Positions 10,170 through 22,094 of a stretch of DNA of 64,000 bases are shown piece by piece. The notes under the pieces are model-generated. The model was not told the DNA's origin. It did no database searches and worked only from the letters and a program-made list of their open reading frames with translations. Position 1 is the first letter of the stretch. Every line of letters begins with the position of its first letter. The stretch is from Absidia repens (taxonomy: Eukaryota; Mucoromycota; Mucoromycetes; Mucorales; Cunninghamellaceae). The stretch is from contig MCGE01000020.1 of NCBI GenBank assembly GCA_002105175.1, positions 248,001 to 312,000 on the forward strand. The letters are read 5' to 3'. The translations under genes and the position numbers were made by a program.

Positions 10170-12623
10170 ATGCGGCTGACTCGTTCGATGACGAAGATGT
10201 ACAACAATATCGCTCTTGAAAACAACAAAACCAGTGGAAACAACAACAAAAGAATATCATCTCAAAAGTCATCGCAACATGAAGAACCAGCTTTGACTAA
10301 TCATGCAGCAAAAAGGCTACGAACTCAACAACAACAGCAACAAGAACAACAAGAACAGCATTTAGTTGATCCATTTTCAGCTATCAGCGATCATAACACA
10401 CCTATCAGTTACCCTTCATCTCCTGTTTGCAATCAAGTGTTTCAGTCTAGCACGCCTCCACCGCAGTCGATCGACCATGAAGACCAATATCCTTGTGAAA
10501 ACAATCTTCCATCTTTGAATGGCATCGAGGAACCAAGCCGGATACAATCACAAGGCACGCTGACGCCCATCACCAATGATAGCCAAGAACGCCATTACTC
10601 AAACAGTCTCTCACCGACGAATATATATGATGAAAATGACAACTCGGTACACTCTTACTCACCAGCACGCTCACCTCCAGCTCTTGCTATTCCCAACCGG
10701 TCTGATATATTACGGTACAGTGATCTGAATGACGACGACCCTCTTGACAACAACAACAATAACAACGACAACAGCGGCGATGAAAACGATGCTCATTATT
10801 CGGCCTTTGGATGGCCGTCCATGGATCCACCTGCGGACGACGATATTGCCAGTTCATTCAACAACGACAGCTCTCGACGAGGTGGTGGTGGAAGCAGCTA
10901 TCTCAACGACAACGATGACAGCAATAGCAACGCCTCGTTTTTTTCAGACCGGCCGCTTCAAAGGTCATTGTTGCAAGATTTTCTACAAGTGGATGATTAC
11001 AACAACAACAGCAGCAGCCACTTCGTCAACGACTCGGACGACGAAGGGACCATGACGATGATGACAGCGCAACAACATCAACCTACCGATGAAGTGGATC
11101 TTTTTTTCTCAGCGAGCCACGCGGATTATGCCAGCATGTCGTTCTCCACCAAACTTTCAATTCAGCAACAAAAACAGCAATTCCTCGCTCTTGGTCGACG
11201 CACCTACATCACCTCTTGGCCACACTTTTTGACCCTGGAGTATTTTGACAAGCGTGATGCGCATGACCGATCTGATATTGTCCCTTCTCCCTCATCATCC
11301 GACAGCAACAACAAGAATAACATCAACGACATTGAAGGTGATCCGCAGGATGATGATATTCCCGGTGGTGAAATAACTACGCCTCTTTCTTCAGCCTCTT
11401 ACTTTGATACAAAATTCTCGGTGCTGGAACGGATTGGCTCTGGTGAATATGCGGATGTGTGGAAGGTCTGGAATACTGAATCCAATGAAGTCTTTGCTGT
11501 CAAGAAACTCAAGATCCCATTCCAAAGTTTCGCTGATAGGTAAAAAAAAAAAAAAAGCATAAAAAAAAAATAGAGGGATGTGTTTGTGGCACAGCTTATT
11601 TGAAACTGACGCGCGCTTTTTTTATTTTATTATATTATATTATTTATCAGGTGGTTACAACTGGTCGAAGTCCGAAACATGATGATGGTCCAGCACTCAC
11701 CCTTTTGTTTGAATCTTTTTAATGCATGGGAACAAGATGGATATCTGTATTTGCAAACGGATTTCGCTGTCGCGACGTGAGTAACAACAAAGAAAAAAGA
11801 CATTGGAAGATGGAAGGCTTACTGACAATGATCGTCATGTAAAATGTATAGATTGGCTGACTATTTACAACAAGAACAAGAATCCATATCAGAACAAATG
11901 GCTTGGAAAATTATATATGAAATATCAATGGTAAGATAGTTTATCAAACTGATCGACAAGTAGATTTGTGTTTTCTGATCGTGAGTTTTATAGGGGTTGC
12001 AAGCAATTCATCATGCTGGTCTGGTGCATTTGGATTTGAAACCAAGTAACGTTATGATCGACCCGAATGGTACTCTCAAGATTGGTGATTTTGGAACTTC
12101 TATACGTCGTCCACTGGATGTATATGAATTCAAAGGTGAAGGAGATCGACATTATATGGCACCAGATTTACTTCGTGAAGAATATGATACACCAGCAGAT
12201 GTGTTCAGGTAACGGGAAAGAAAGATGATTGAGATAAACATATGAAACTCACTTTTCGTTTTTTGTGTTTGGTTTGTTTGTAGTTTGGGGCTGATTATTT
12301 TTGAAATGATGACACAAGTACAACTTCCATCTACTGGTGATTCTTGGGAAATGCTTCGTTTAGGCGACTTCTCTAATTACAAGCAAAGACTGGTTGATGT
12401 TCCCTTGGAAATTCGAAGGGTGATGTTGATGATGTTGAAATCAAGTTCAGATGACCGTGCTACGATGGATGATATTCTGGCTCTCCCTCATCTCCAAAGG
12501 ATAGCGGCAGCGGTAGCAGCAGCAGCACCAACAACAGCAACAGATTCAGAGGCAGAAACAATTGAACAACAACCTGGCGCTCTCTATGACTATGCACAGA
12601 TGATTCAAGATGACCAAGAGTAG
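10170..12623 (+). CDS. wee1: Wee1-type CDK-inhibitory protein kinase
   Basis: Five exons: 10170-11539, 11651-11776, 11852-11930, 11994-12208, 12284-12623, giving 709 aa. The start is the first ATG (MRLTRSMTKMY) after a possible acceptor site. Residues 1-410 are disordered, rich in Asn, Asp, Ser and Gln, with several Ser-Pro/Thr-Pro sites. The kinase domain spans about 416-680: glycine loop GSGEYADV (423-430), lysine in FAVKKLK (about 445), catalytic loop HLDLKPSN (537-544; Leu replaces the usual Arg, as in Wee1/Mik1), IGDFG (555-559), and GEGDRHYMAPD (573 on), the Wee1/Myt1 signature. There is no membrane segment, which argues against Myt1. Wee1 kinases phosphorylate Cdc2/Cdk1 on the inhibitory Tyr and delay mitosis. 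An Ala-rich stretch follows the kinase domain. Confidence 0.9.
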
Positions 12624-13011
12624 ATTGCATGCCTTTGATCCTCGCGCACCGAACCTCCTCTCCCCCACTCTCTCATTATGTAAATAGTACTCCTTTATGA
12701 TGCCTATCCCCCAACTCTCCCAACTTTTTGTAGATATATATATATGTGTGTTTGTCCATCTATCATAGTAGATTTTATTAGTCTTTTATTTGATATTTTC
12801 AAATATATGTGATTTATTGTTGTAAATAGAAATAAAATTACTTTTGGTATATCGATTATTGTTGGAAGGTCATTTTGGGTTGCATGACGGAAAGGCTTTT
12901 TCAGGACACTCCAGAAAAGAAAACATTTAAAGACCGCCCGAAAATTTTCTATTGGCTCACTTCCCATTTTTTTATTTTCTTTCGCTTTCTCTATCGAACT
13001 GCAAATACACC
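12624..13011. other. Intergenic DNA between the Wee1-like and TPR genes
   Basis: Holds the Wee1 3' UTR, with AATAAA at about 12831-12836 (GAAATAAAATTAC). A T/C-rich promoter-like stretch (12960-12995) sits directly before the next ATG. Confidence 0.4.
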
Positions 13012-15005
13012 ATGGGACGATTCCAAAGCAATAAAAAATCTGTTCCGGCGAAAACAAAGTCAAAAAAAGTCAAGGAGCCTTCCACATTTGAAGAATTTAT
13101 GGAAGGTAAGAGAAAAGAGAAAAGGGCAGTGTATCAATGAGCTTAGATCTGGTGGTATTGACAGTTCACTTTCTTTTTTTTTTCTTTTTTTGACACCTTG
13201 CTCTATAGATGCTGTTGGGTTTGAAGAACAAGGGGAACGATATGCCACTGGGGACCGAGCACAACGCAATTATGAACGGGCTCTGGATATGTACAGCAAA
13301 GCTCATGGTTTGAATGATCAAGACGCGGATTGTGTTTACAACTGGTAAGATTATACAATTGACCATAGTTTTATTATATATATATAGACTAAAAATTATT
13401 GATCCTTTCTATTTTATGCTACGCATTGATTTAGGGGTCGTGTGATCTACATTCTTGTTGGATTCCTTCCTGCCCATACTGCGCCTGAAGACAAACTGAT
13501 CAAACTGGATGAATCTATTGACAAGTTCCGTCAAGCGCTGCGTTTGGATTCTGACAGTAAAACCGACGTGGAATTCAACTTGGCTCAAGCCTTACATATG
13601 CGATCGGAAATCTTACAGGAAGCTTCAGAAGTTGAAAATGCATATGGACAATCAGCTTTAGGTAAAGATTAAAAGGATGAATTTTATATACAACAAAATG
13701 AACCCCATCGGACATCGAAGGGGTGAGGGAAGAACCTCTCACTAATGAATGATTTTCGTATTATTATTATTATTATTTGCGGCGGCGGCAATGGTAGCTT
13801 TACAAGAAGCTATCTCACTCTTTGATACTGTCTATGAATTACAAGAAAAGGAATATCTGCGATATCAATCTACAAAGACCGAACAACAAAACCAACCAGC
13901 ACCATCCACCACCTCCTCTGGGACAGATGAAAAGGAACACGATCATGACCACGACCACAGCCAATGCAAGGATCATGATCACGATCACCAACATGACAAC
14001 ACTACTGAAATAACAAAGCCGGCTGATGATGCAGACAGCAGCAAGAAGGATAACAACGATAACAATGACTTTACCACGGTGACACAAATGGAAGCGACGA
14101 CGGCATACTCATTGATCGACACCCTTCTGTCTACAGCGGATGCGATGACGACGATGGCGTCGATGATGGCGGTGTATGGGGATTCACAGAAACTGTTTGG
14201 ACGGGCACGGGACAAACTGGCACGGGCGGAGAAATGGTTGGCGGAGACGGATAGCAAGGACAAGGAACATCACAAGGCGAAACTGCATCTCATGTTGAAA
14301 CGGGGTCAAAGCTTCTGCGCGTTGGCGGATCGGGCGTTCTTGGCGACCGGCAAAGTAGACACTGGATTATACGAACAAGCATTAGCCCCTTTAGCGTATG
14401 TCACGGATGAATTGGATCCCAAGAATGTGGAAGCTTTATGTGATCAAGGGGATGTACTTTCTCGGTATGCACAGGCTGGATTGGACCAAGTGATTGAACA
14501 AGAAAAACAAGCGCTGGACCCGAAAACCAACGGCAAGGATATTTGGCAGTTGTATAGCAAGGCGTCCGAAGCATTCCAAAAGGCCCTGAAATTGGAACCC
14601 AAGAATTTGCATATCTTGAACAAGGCCGGTGATATCAGTATGGCGCGTGCTCAATTGCCTCTCCCCGTGGCCGAACGCAACCAACCTCAATTGTTGAAAA
14701 ATGCTCAGTTTTATTTCAAGCAGGCGGTGGAGACCGATGGACAGGTATTGACAAGTGGCTGGGTCGGTTGGGCTTATGCAACATGGGCGCTCGAGGCGTG
14801 GGCGGATGTCGATGGCAAGGAAGCGGATGCACACAAAATCATGGCAAATTGGATCAAGCGTGGTGGCAATGAAGATATCTTCCAACGCCTTGCGGATGAA
14901 AACGATACCATGGATGGCGGATTTGTGGACTGGGTATCTGTGGCTTTCTTTGGCGCACAAGAACAAGATGGTGATAGCGATAGCGATAGTGATGATAGTG
15001 ATTAG
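13012..15005 (+). CDS. TPR-repeat protein with His/Asp-rich insert
   Basis: Four exons: 13012-13105, 13209-13344, 13435-13661, 13798-15005, giving 554 aa in frame. A basic N-terminus (MGRFQSNKKSVPAKTKSKK) resembles a nuclear or nucleolar signal. Tetratricopeptide-like helices follow: YERALDMYSKAHGLNDQDADC, IDKFRQALRLD, then further units near FQKALKLEPKNLHILNKAG and AQFYFKQAVETDGQ. Between them lies a disordered insert (about 180-250) with an alternating His-Asp run (HDHDHDHSQCKDHDHDHQHD), which would bind divalent metals. The C-terminus is an Asp/Ser repeat ending DSDDSD. It looks like a conserved fungal TPR protein, but I cannot name an ortholog. TPR proteins act as scaffolds; the partner is unknown. 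Confidence 0.82.
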
Positions 15006-15558
15006 ATTTTTTTTGATATAGTTTTAGCATTATTATGATTTATGATTTGTGATTTGAAATAAAAGGAAAAATAGACTTTTTTGTATCATAATTCAAGCTG
15101 ACTTGATTTGGTTAAAAGTGTGTGTCTGTATGTGTGTGCGATGTGTGCATACGTGTGTGTCTTGGTGTCACTGTATTTAAAATTGGTGGTGCATGTGTAT
15201 TTATTTGGGGGTTTAAAAAAAGAGCATTTTATTGTACGACGTCCATATCACCTTCGATCAAGTTCCCATAACAAACAACACGTTCTGTCTTCAATGTGTC
15301 TTCAATTTTCTGTTTTGTTTATTCAATAAAAATAGACATGATACAACTGTACTAACTAAAGGGTGAATGACGAAAGGACATGGGAAGGGGGTAAATATAT
15401 ATATATAGATAAAAAAGATATTAAAAGACTAAATGAAGAAATGAAAAAAAAAATTAGATGTAAACGGGGGTGATAATCATCATGATGTACAGAGTAATAA
15501 ATAAGCAGCAATGACGATATACGTAATAGTAATAAAAATAAAAATAAAGCAAACTAAT
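15006..15558. other. Convergent intergenic region between the TPR and acetate-transporter genes
   Basis: Two 3' UTRs face each other. AATAAAA on the plus strand lies near 15057-15063. On the minus side several TTTATT (AATAAA reversed) precede the stop at 15559. A GTGTGTG-rich stretch occupies about 15115-15165. No gene seen. Confidence 0.4.
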
Positions 15559-16476
15559 CTAGTTCAAGCGACCAGTGGGTAATTGGAAGTAAGATGATTC
15601 CTTGGTCAACAAACCGCTGAGAGCATTATACCAAGCAAGGAGAGCAGTAATCACGCCAAAGGCACCACCAGCGACCAAAGTGGTTTCACTGTTGTTGAAT
15701 TTGGAAGCAGCCAAAAGGATGAAAGTGATAAAGAGAGTGAAGAACATGCTAGCAAGACCATAGTGGAGCGATGACAAGCGATCAACAAAATACCAGTCAT
15801 GATAGCCCATGAGAGCAAGTAGATACCAAGTGATTGATCCAATACCTTAGTGTCAGTACCATAACCTTCCAAAATACCAAAACCAGGCACAAAGATACAG
15901 GCATAACTAAGCCAGAAACCGCCATAGCTAGAGAATGCAGTAGCACCAAATGTGTTTCCAGTCTATTTTTTTAAGAAAAAAAAAAAGGATCAGCCATTTG
16001 CATTCATCATCGTCATCAATAATAATAAAATTGAACTTACTCTGAATTCCCACATACCAGCCAATAACTATACAGAGGGAAAAAAATAAATAAAGGATTT
16101 AGTATACCGTGACCTTTTTTGACGCATGTCGCTTTCTTTCTTACCTGAACAAGACCACCGTAGAAAAATGCAAGACCAACAACTACGTTGCTTGGTCCGG
16201 ATGCGGATAAACCAGCACCAGCGTTATGGAGAGATAAGACAAAAGTCGTCAAAGCAAAAGAACTTAACCCTAATAATAATAAAAAAAAGTCAATCAGTTT
16301 AATAGGTCCAAGAAAGAATGACTGGAAAAAAAAAAAAAAAAAAAAAAAAAAAACTTACCCAAAGGACCAGGATTCGCAATAGTAGGAGATGCAATGACTG
16401 CAGGAGGAGCAGGGTGAGGTGCTTCGTATTTGTTTTCAACGTCTAAAGGTTGTTGTTGTTGTTCGTGTTGAGACAT
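15559..16476 (-). CDS. Gpr1/Fun34/YaaH (Ato/Ady2-type) acetate/ammonium transporter, frameshifted
   Basis: Four exons: 16476..16359, 16269..16145, 16067..16041 (27 nt), 15962..15559. The N-terminus is Gln/Pro-rich. The family motif follows as NPGPLGLSSFALTTF, then NVVVGLAFFYGGLVQ, LLAGMWEFRTGNTFGATAFSSYGGFW, and the last helices ending LLAWYNALSGLLTKESSYFQLPTGRLN. These define a six-helix transporter of acetate, succinate or ammonium in the plasma membrane. The exons sum to two over a multiple of three. In the last exon the frame changes between IYLLSWAIMTGI and FVDRLSSLHYGLASM, at a four-base homopolymer (plus strand 15787-15790). One lost base there accounts for it, and I found no canonical intron that repairs the frame. 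It is either a sequencing or assembly error or a recent pseudogene. About 224 aa if intact. Confidence 0.85.
15778..15796 (-). other. Apparent one-base deletion in the acetate-type transporter
   Basis: The upstream frame (LLSWAIMTGI) and downstream frame (VDRLSSLHYG) both match the family but differ by one base. A homopolymer of four lies at the switch point. Candidate introns here (for example a 45-nt GT-AG segment) leave the wrong phase. Confidence 0.7.
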
Positions 16477-17926
16477 GATATAAAAAAAATGAAATGTGGA
16501 TGTAAAAAAAGATAGAAAAAGAGGATATGAAAAAGAAAAGAAAAGAAAAAAAATAAATTTTTCAATTTCCTTTTTTTATATAGAAAAATGAAACAGAGCA
16601 AGTGGGTTTTGTACGAGGTGACATTTCAAATCCCGCCACCGGTGAATGGATCTTCTCCCCCAACCCAACCCAAAGTAAAATTTGTACTTCTTCATGGTCC
16701 CGGCCGCGGATTGGTTTTTTCCCTTTATCGGGGTTAGACAAAAAACACAAAAAGGGGAGGGTGAGGCTGACGAGAGCCATATAGCAAGCTGACGATAGTG
16801 ACAAGGACGGAAAAGAGCTTTAAAAGTGAATATTATCCTTTTTCGATAAGCTACTACCTTAATTTTTTTTACAGAAAACAGAAATCATGAGAAAAAAAAA
16901 ATAAAGAGGGAGGGATGATCCTCGATTTAGTGATACTTTGCATCGGCAAAGTTTTTGTGGGGTAAAAAAGAAGAAAGAGAAACCGAGCGGCTAATTCTCA
17001 TAATAATTTAAAGCGCTTTTTCACTATACACATCATCAGTTAATCATTCTATATCCGAGGAATTGTTCGCATTTTTTTTCTTCGTTTTCCCACTTTACCT
17101 CAACGGGAAACCCATTGCTATGCTAACCAATCACCACCCTGTACCTGCTCCGCTGGAACTTTTTTTTTCTTTTTTTTTCTACCTCAGCAATCAATCGTCT
17201 TTTTTTTTTTTTTCCTCTGATTTTCTTCCCCACCCTTTGAGCAAAAACATATAAAAAGATAGGCATATGCAAGTGTACAATACAGTAACCTGATGATGGG
17301 TAACCCAAGCCCATCAACATGTCAATAAAACAAACCATAAATCACAAAAATAAAAATACAACTATCTTTTTATAGAACAGGTCTGCTTTTTTTTTCTGTG
17401 GTTTAAGAGTAGAAAAACAAACACAAAAATCATTTGCTGTGGCATTAGATACAGTCACCCAATCACAAAATTGCGTAACATGAAGCTTATTTTCCAAGGC
17501 ACAAATCAACCCCCGCTTAATGAGTGAGCGTTGTATGTAACACCGATACTGAGCTTTCTTTGGATAAAACAAATAATACCATCAAGTTCATCAAAAACAC
17601 AAATACTCTAATGATACAATGATGGATAATCAGTATAACACGGAGTGATACTCACTATAAAGTTATATATAGTGTGCTTTTAGCGAATCATTTTATAAAT
17701 AAAACGTGGAAGGCGTATCAACAAACAGTAAAGAGGTCACACACATTGCCTGCCTCCCTCAAAATCCCATCAAAACACACATTCTCTAATAAAACAAAAA
17801 GGTCTAGTACGATATAATGTTCACTTTATTGGATAAACATGCATATATAATATATGTATAAAAAAATAGTGCTTTGATGAATAAGTAAATAAATAAAAAG
17901 ATGAAGGGCGTATCTACAATAGTAAT

Positions 17927-17962
<36 letters not shown>

Positions 17963-18086
17963 AGAGGAGAGAGCAATGATGATCAAATGGAATAAATAAA
18001 TAAATATATAATATATAGATAATATATAGATGAAACAGACAATCCAAAAAAAAAGGGTTAAGGGGGAAGGGAGGGATCTAACCAAG
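16477..18086. other. Intergenic DNA upstream of the acetate-type transporter
   Basis: Promoter side of the transporter gene. It contains a solo copy of the ATTTCAAATCCCGCC motif at 16624-16638 (about 150 bp upstream of the start codon), A27 and A31 homopolymers nearby (16327-16353 in the first intron; 17930-17960), and T-rich tracts at 17160-17215. Open frames at 16562-17572 and 17804-18047 are low complexity and not called. The downstream end holds the 3' UTR of the glycosyltransferase-like gene. Confidence 0.4.
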
Positions 18087-19783
18087 TTACCAACATAGTC
18101 CACCACTGAATTCCAAACATTCAAGTCCCATGTTCCAAGTATCGATATGTTGTAAAGCCCATTTGTTTTCTTCATTGACATAAGTCTTTTCCTTTCGTTC
18201 GATTTCACCCATGTTGATGCCTGAGTTATCAGTGTGTTGGTCCTTGCGCTCTTCCCAAACATTTTGATGATGTTGATGACAGGCAAATGACTTGTGACTA
18301 TAAACCACGGGTATTTCAAACGTCCACGCTGCCGTACAAATAAATTCAATGTCCATCCTACAAAATACGCACATACATCATCCGTTAGTTTTTGATCAAG
18401 TCCTCCCTTGGTTGCGTTTGCTCTCTCTTTTCTTACCATGCAATGCCGCCAGCTTCACGATAACCCCGAGGTACTTTCCAAGTATCCCGATGTGCCATTG
18501 TGAAATCCCCAGCTTGGTCCGCCACAGTCAAAATGAATTCAGGTGTTTGGTGAACGGTATTGACAGTAATAGGTTCAGGGAGTTTGTAATTTCCCCAGTC
18601 TTGCTCTTCCAAGCGACAGGCGTTGTATAAAGCTGTATCGTCTGCAAAGGCCGGTAAATCAACAATGGTTGGTGGGAAGTTTTCGTGGCTAGTAATACAA
18701 AAATGGTGGAAAAAAACCCCCATCAGCATGCTTTTCATGATCGTCCCCATCCCCATCCCTTGGTATATTTGATTTTTTTCTTTTTTTCTTACATATTATG
18801 GGATGTTGGAATTGAAGATAAATGACGTTCTTTTCAAAGGCCCTTGATTTGATAGCGTTGTGGAAGTTGTCTGACCATATATCATCTATATAGATCAAGA
18901 ATCAGTACACTCTGTTTCTATACCACATACTACTAGTCTGACAGTTCTCCCTTTTTTGATTTTTTGGCCATTTACCTTGATTTGTACAGACAACAAATTC
19001 ACCGCGAGCATATCGGATCCCCACATTCTTGCCTTCAAATTCATGTAATGGAGACCCACCACGGTTGGGTAAATAGTCATGGATTGTCTTTGGCACAGTG
19101 ATAATACGGTAAGTCAAATAATTAGATTGGCGGAACCTCTACAATGAAAAAAAAGAAGGAAAAATGAGATCAATTCGGGTATTGTAAGGCACATGAATTG
19201 TCATCCAGTTACTTACAAATACATCGACTACTCTTCGTTTATCTTCGGGAGGGTTCCATTCAACAATTAATAGTTCAATTTTTTCTTTGGTGTTTTCGGC
19301 TAACAGGAATGCGGAATCAATAAAGTTTTGGAAGCGATGATGTTGACCACTAAAGAAATAAAAAACCAAAACAATATGAGTCAAACAAAAGCATCCTATC
19401 TACCTAGTGCACTCTATACTACAGTTTTCTTACCCAGCATAGTCATCCATACGAGTAACAATGACAATGGAAAGGTAATAGGATGGTTCCAGTCCCGGTT
19501 CCAAACACTGTTCCCATAGTTCCTTGGTAGGCTTCAGAAGATCTCTAGTAGCAGTATTCTTGAGACACTTCGGTTGTTCATTGATTGTTTTGAGATTGCT
19601 GCCTTTGTTAAGTCCATGTTTCAAATCGTTCTTGCTGGTGTTGTCATTATTAGCGGTGATGATGGAGGTGATATCATTTGATGAAGGGTCAGTGGAGATG
19701 TAAAATAAAAATAAAAGAGTAAAACAAGCTGATACAGCACACAAAGATAGAATGGCTTTTTTGGAGACCCCAAACTTGATCAT
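18087..19783 (-). CDS. Glycosyltransferase-like type II membrane protein
   Basis: Six exons: 19783..19434, 19349..19217, 19138..18976, 18885..18793, 18688..18437, 18357..18087, about 420 aa. A short basic N-terminus is followed by a signal-anchor helix (about residues 8-28, ILSLCAVSACFTLLFLFY) and a polar Asn/Thr/Lys stem. The domain then reads YYLSIVIVTRMDDYAGG, IELLIVEWNPP, KNVGIRYARGEFVVC and NQDDIWSD (214-221). This order, with a strand carrying Asp pairs after an N-x-G-x-R-x-A-x-G-E helix, resembles GT-A (family 2-like) glycosyltransferases. A Golgi or ER lumenal sugar transfer role is inferred. The exon 4 to exon 5 join is one base short of closing with canonical splice sites (exon sum is two over a multiple of three), so that junction is uncertain. 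Confidence 0.72.
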
Positions 19784-20996
19784 TCTTATATAAACAAGGA
19801 ATGCAAGTTTGTGACAAGATGAGCTATATTAAAAAGAGAGAGAGAAAGGAAAAAGGGATATAGGGGAGGCTTCCAAATAAATTTATTTATTTAAATCCCC
19901 GCTATTACTGTTCGACCTTTTGAATCGCCCACCCTTTGATTTTTCAAAGACAGTTCTTGACTTTTTGGCTTGGCAATGAGTAAAGTGGCTTCAATTCATG
20001 TACAAAGCCTACTATTCTGGTGCATTCCGATATGCCACCGAGAATATTGATACCTAATTTACCATTCTATAGGCAACCCGTGTAAAAACTTGCTCCATTT
20101 TCGAAAAATACATACCGTAAAAGACTCTGATCCTCCAATCAGACTTGGCCAATCAATGGAAATTGTGTAAAAGCTTACTAGGCAACAGCGAGAGTGAGAG
20201 AGGGTTACATACCTTCCAAGGAAAAATGAAAAACAAAAATAAACACATCAGATATTGTATACCCATGATCTCGTCATTATTTTAATTTCGATATAAATAA
20301 GCTTGAGGGAAAAGAAAAAGGTAACCTGGCTGGACCAACCCCACAGTTACCGGTTCTAATGGAAATTTATTAATATATGTAGAGATTAGTTCAATATGTA
20401 GTTGTAATGTTATAAAATATAAACAAAAAAGTAACATTACATGTTCTTTTTTGAAAATGACCTGAGCCTGGAGTTGATGCTCTTGGAAATAACAGTATCT
20501 CTATTTCGTAATTGAAATGACCTAAAATTATGTATAACGGATTCGAGTTCCACCACCAAGTGAATAACAGAGGCAGGGGAAGATGTGTTTGTACACACAC
20601 AAAAAGGTTTATGCAAAAAAGAGACCTTTTAAGTCCCGACAAATGATAAATGATGGTACCTGGATGCCTGATCCCTCATGGGGAATCAATGATTTGACAA
20701 AAAAAACATTGTACTTCATTTACAGGGGGCTTGTTTCATCAGCATACTGTAAAAAATAAAAAATAGAAAGAGAGAGAGCCACTTGTTCTTAATGCCGGTG
20801 CGGCACAAAAATCTAAATGTTGGCTGGTAAGGGAAGGGGGATGATGCGATGCCAGCAACAATGGATAAAAACCTACATGTTCATACATGTTTGTTATTTG
20901 ATGAATATCATTATGCACAACATACTTTTTCTTATAAAACTATCTTATGATTTCTTTATCTTTTCTCTCTACTTTCTTTTTCTTCTTCTTTCTACT
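19784..20996. other. Intergenic DNA upstream of the glycosyltransferase-like and DUF3020 genes
   Basis: About 1.2 kb between divergent genes. CCAAT-type pentamers occur in both directions (for example CCAATCA at 20134 and 20150). A CT-rich tract (20955-20992) lies directly before the DUF3020 start. No gene seen. Confidence 0.4.
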
Positions 20997-21737
20997 ATGG
21001 CATTACTACAATTATACTCTTGTCCTCAATGTTACAAAAGTAGGTTTTGGTATATACCTTTTAGTAAAATTATAATTCCGTTATCTAATCATGGTCTTTT
21101 TCTTTTTTTATTATTCTTCATAATATTTTAGAGTTTGCCACTCATTCCAATTTGTAAGAAAAACCATAAATAAATTAAAAACTCCACTCAACTCACGCCA
21201 TTTTATTTTTTATAATAGGAAACGGCACACTGAGAATCCAAACATCCATAATATACCTTACAAAAGAAGTCGTGATCAAAAAAGATGGAAGAATCATGCA
21301 AAGAAGCAAGTCTCTAAGGAAGAAACTGCTCAACGGTAAATTTCTTATAGCCCCCTTAGAAAAAGGAATCATGTTTCTAACCCCGTCGCATTTTTTCTTA
21401 CAGTATGCGAAAATGGCGAGCTGCTAATAGAGATAAAAACAAAAGAAATGATCTTCGCTGTCGGGTCTATCGATTGGCGAGAATGAAGTTCCAAGATGAT
21501 GAATGCATAGAAAAAGAATTGTTTATCAAAGAACAAATTTCAAGAAGATTGGGCCGTCAAAGATTATTGATGAACGACAAAGAAGAAAGACGCTACTCAA
21601 CATCATCATCATCATCATCGTCTTCTTCTTCTACTACTTCCTCCTGTACTTCTTCCTTACCATCATCACCCTCCAATAATGATTTCTACTACCAATCAAG
21701 TGGCTTACCCTTTTATAACCCCCTTACCATCAAATAG
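20997..21737 (+). CDS. DUF3020-domain protein with N-terminal CxxC/H motif
   Basis: Three exons: 20997-21043, 21219-21335, 21404-21737, giving 165 aa in frame. Residues 9-19 (CPQCYKSRKRH) carry a CxxC pair and a nearby His, a possible zinc site split across exons 1 and 2. A basic region follows (KRSRDQKRWKNHAKKQ). Residues 56-110 match the DUF3020 pattern found in fungal nuclear proteins: RKWRAANRDKNKRNDLRCRV, then YRLARMKF, then an acidic helix and RRLGRQRLL. The C-terminus is a Ser/Thr-rich tail. Mucoralean fungi carry several DUF3020 proteins, thought to be regulatory, but the biochemical role is not known. The start was chosen as the ATG that keeps the CxxC motif and follows a pyrimidine-rich leader. 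Confidence 0.75.
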
Positions 21738-22094
21738 TTTTACCAAGCTTAAAATCAATTGATAGGTCCCATAGTAATAGTATGATTCATAAGATCCAAT
21801 TACCCCCATTACAATCATCACCATGGTACTATAACCACAAATCACCCCTACTTTTACAACCTAATCCTACTGATCGTTGTTACCCCGCCATTCCTATGAA
21901 CTTTACCGTGTAATTATAATATAGTACAATAATAATAATAATAAAAATGGGCTGGTTTCTGCCTGTCAAACTCCGCCGCTGTTATTTTATTTATTTATTC
22001 AAGCCTTTCTTTTTTTTTGTGCGTTGTTCTTCTTTTTTTTTTCCACTTCCACCTCTTTTATATTCGTACTAATACATATATATATATATAATAC
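21738..22094. other. Intergenic DNA between the DUF3020 and vezatin-like genes
   Basis: Short UTR and promoter region. AATAATAATAATAATAAAAATGG at 21930-21952 offers polyadenylation hexamers for the upstream gene. A T/C-rich stretch (22003-22060) precedes the next start. Confidence 0.4.

Noticed and set aside
17826..18439. 211-codon minus-strand frame near the glycosyltransferase-like 3' end
   Set aside because: Low-complexity Tyr/Phe/Ile stretches from A/T runs, overlapping the true last exon in another frame.
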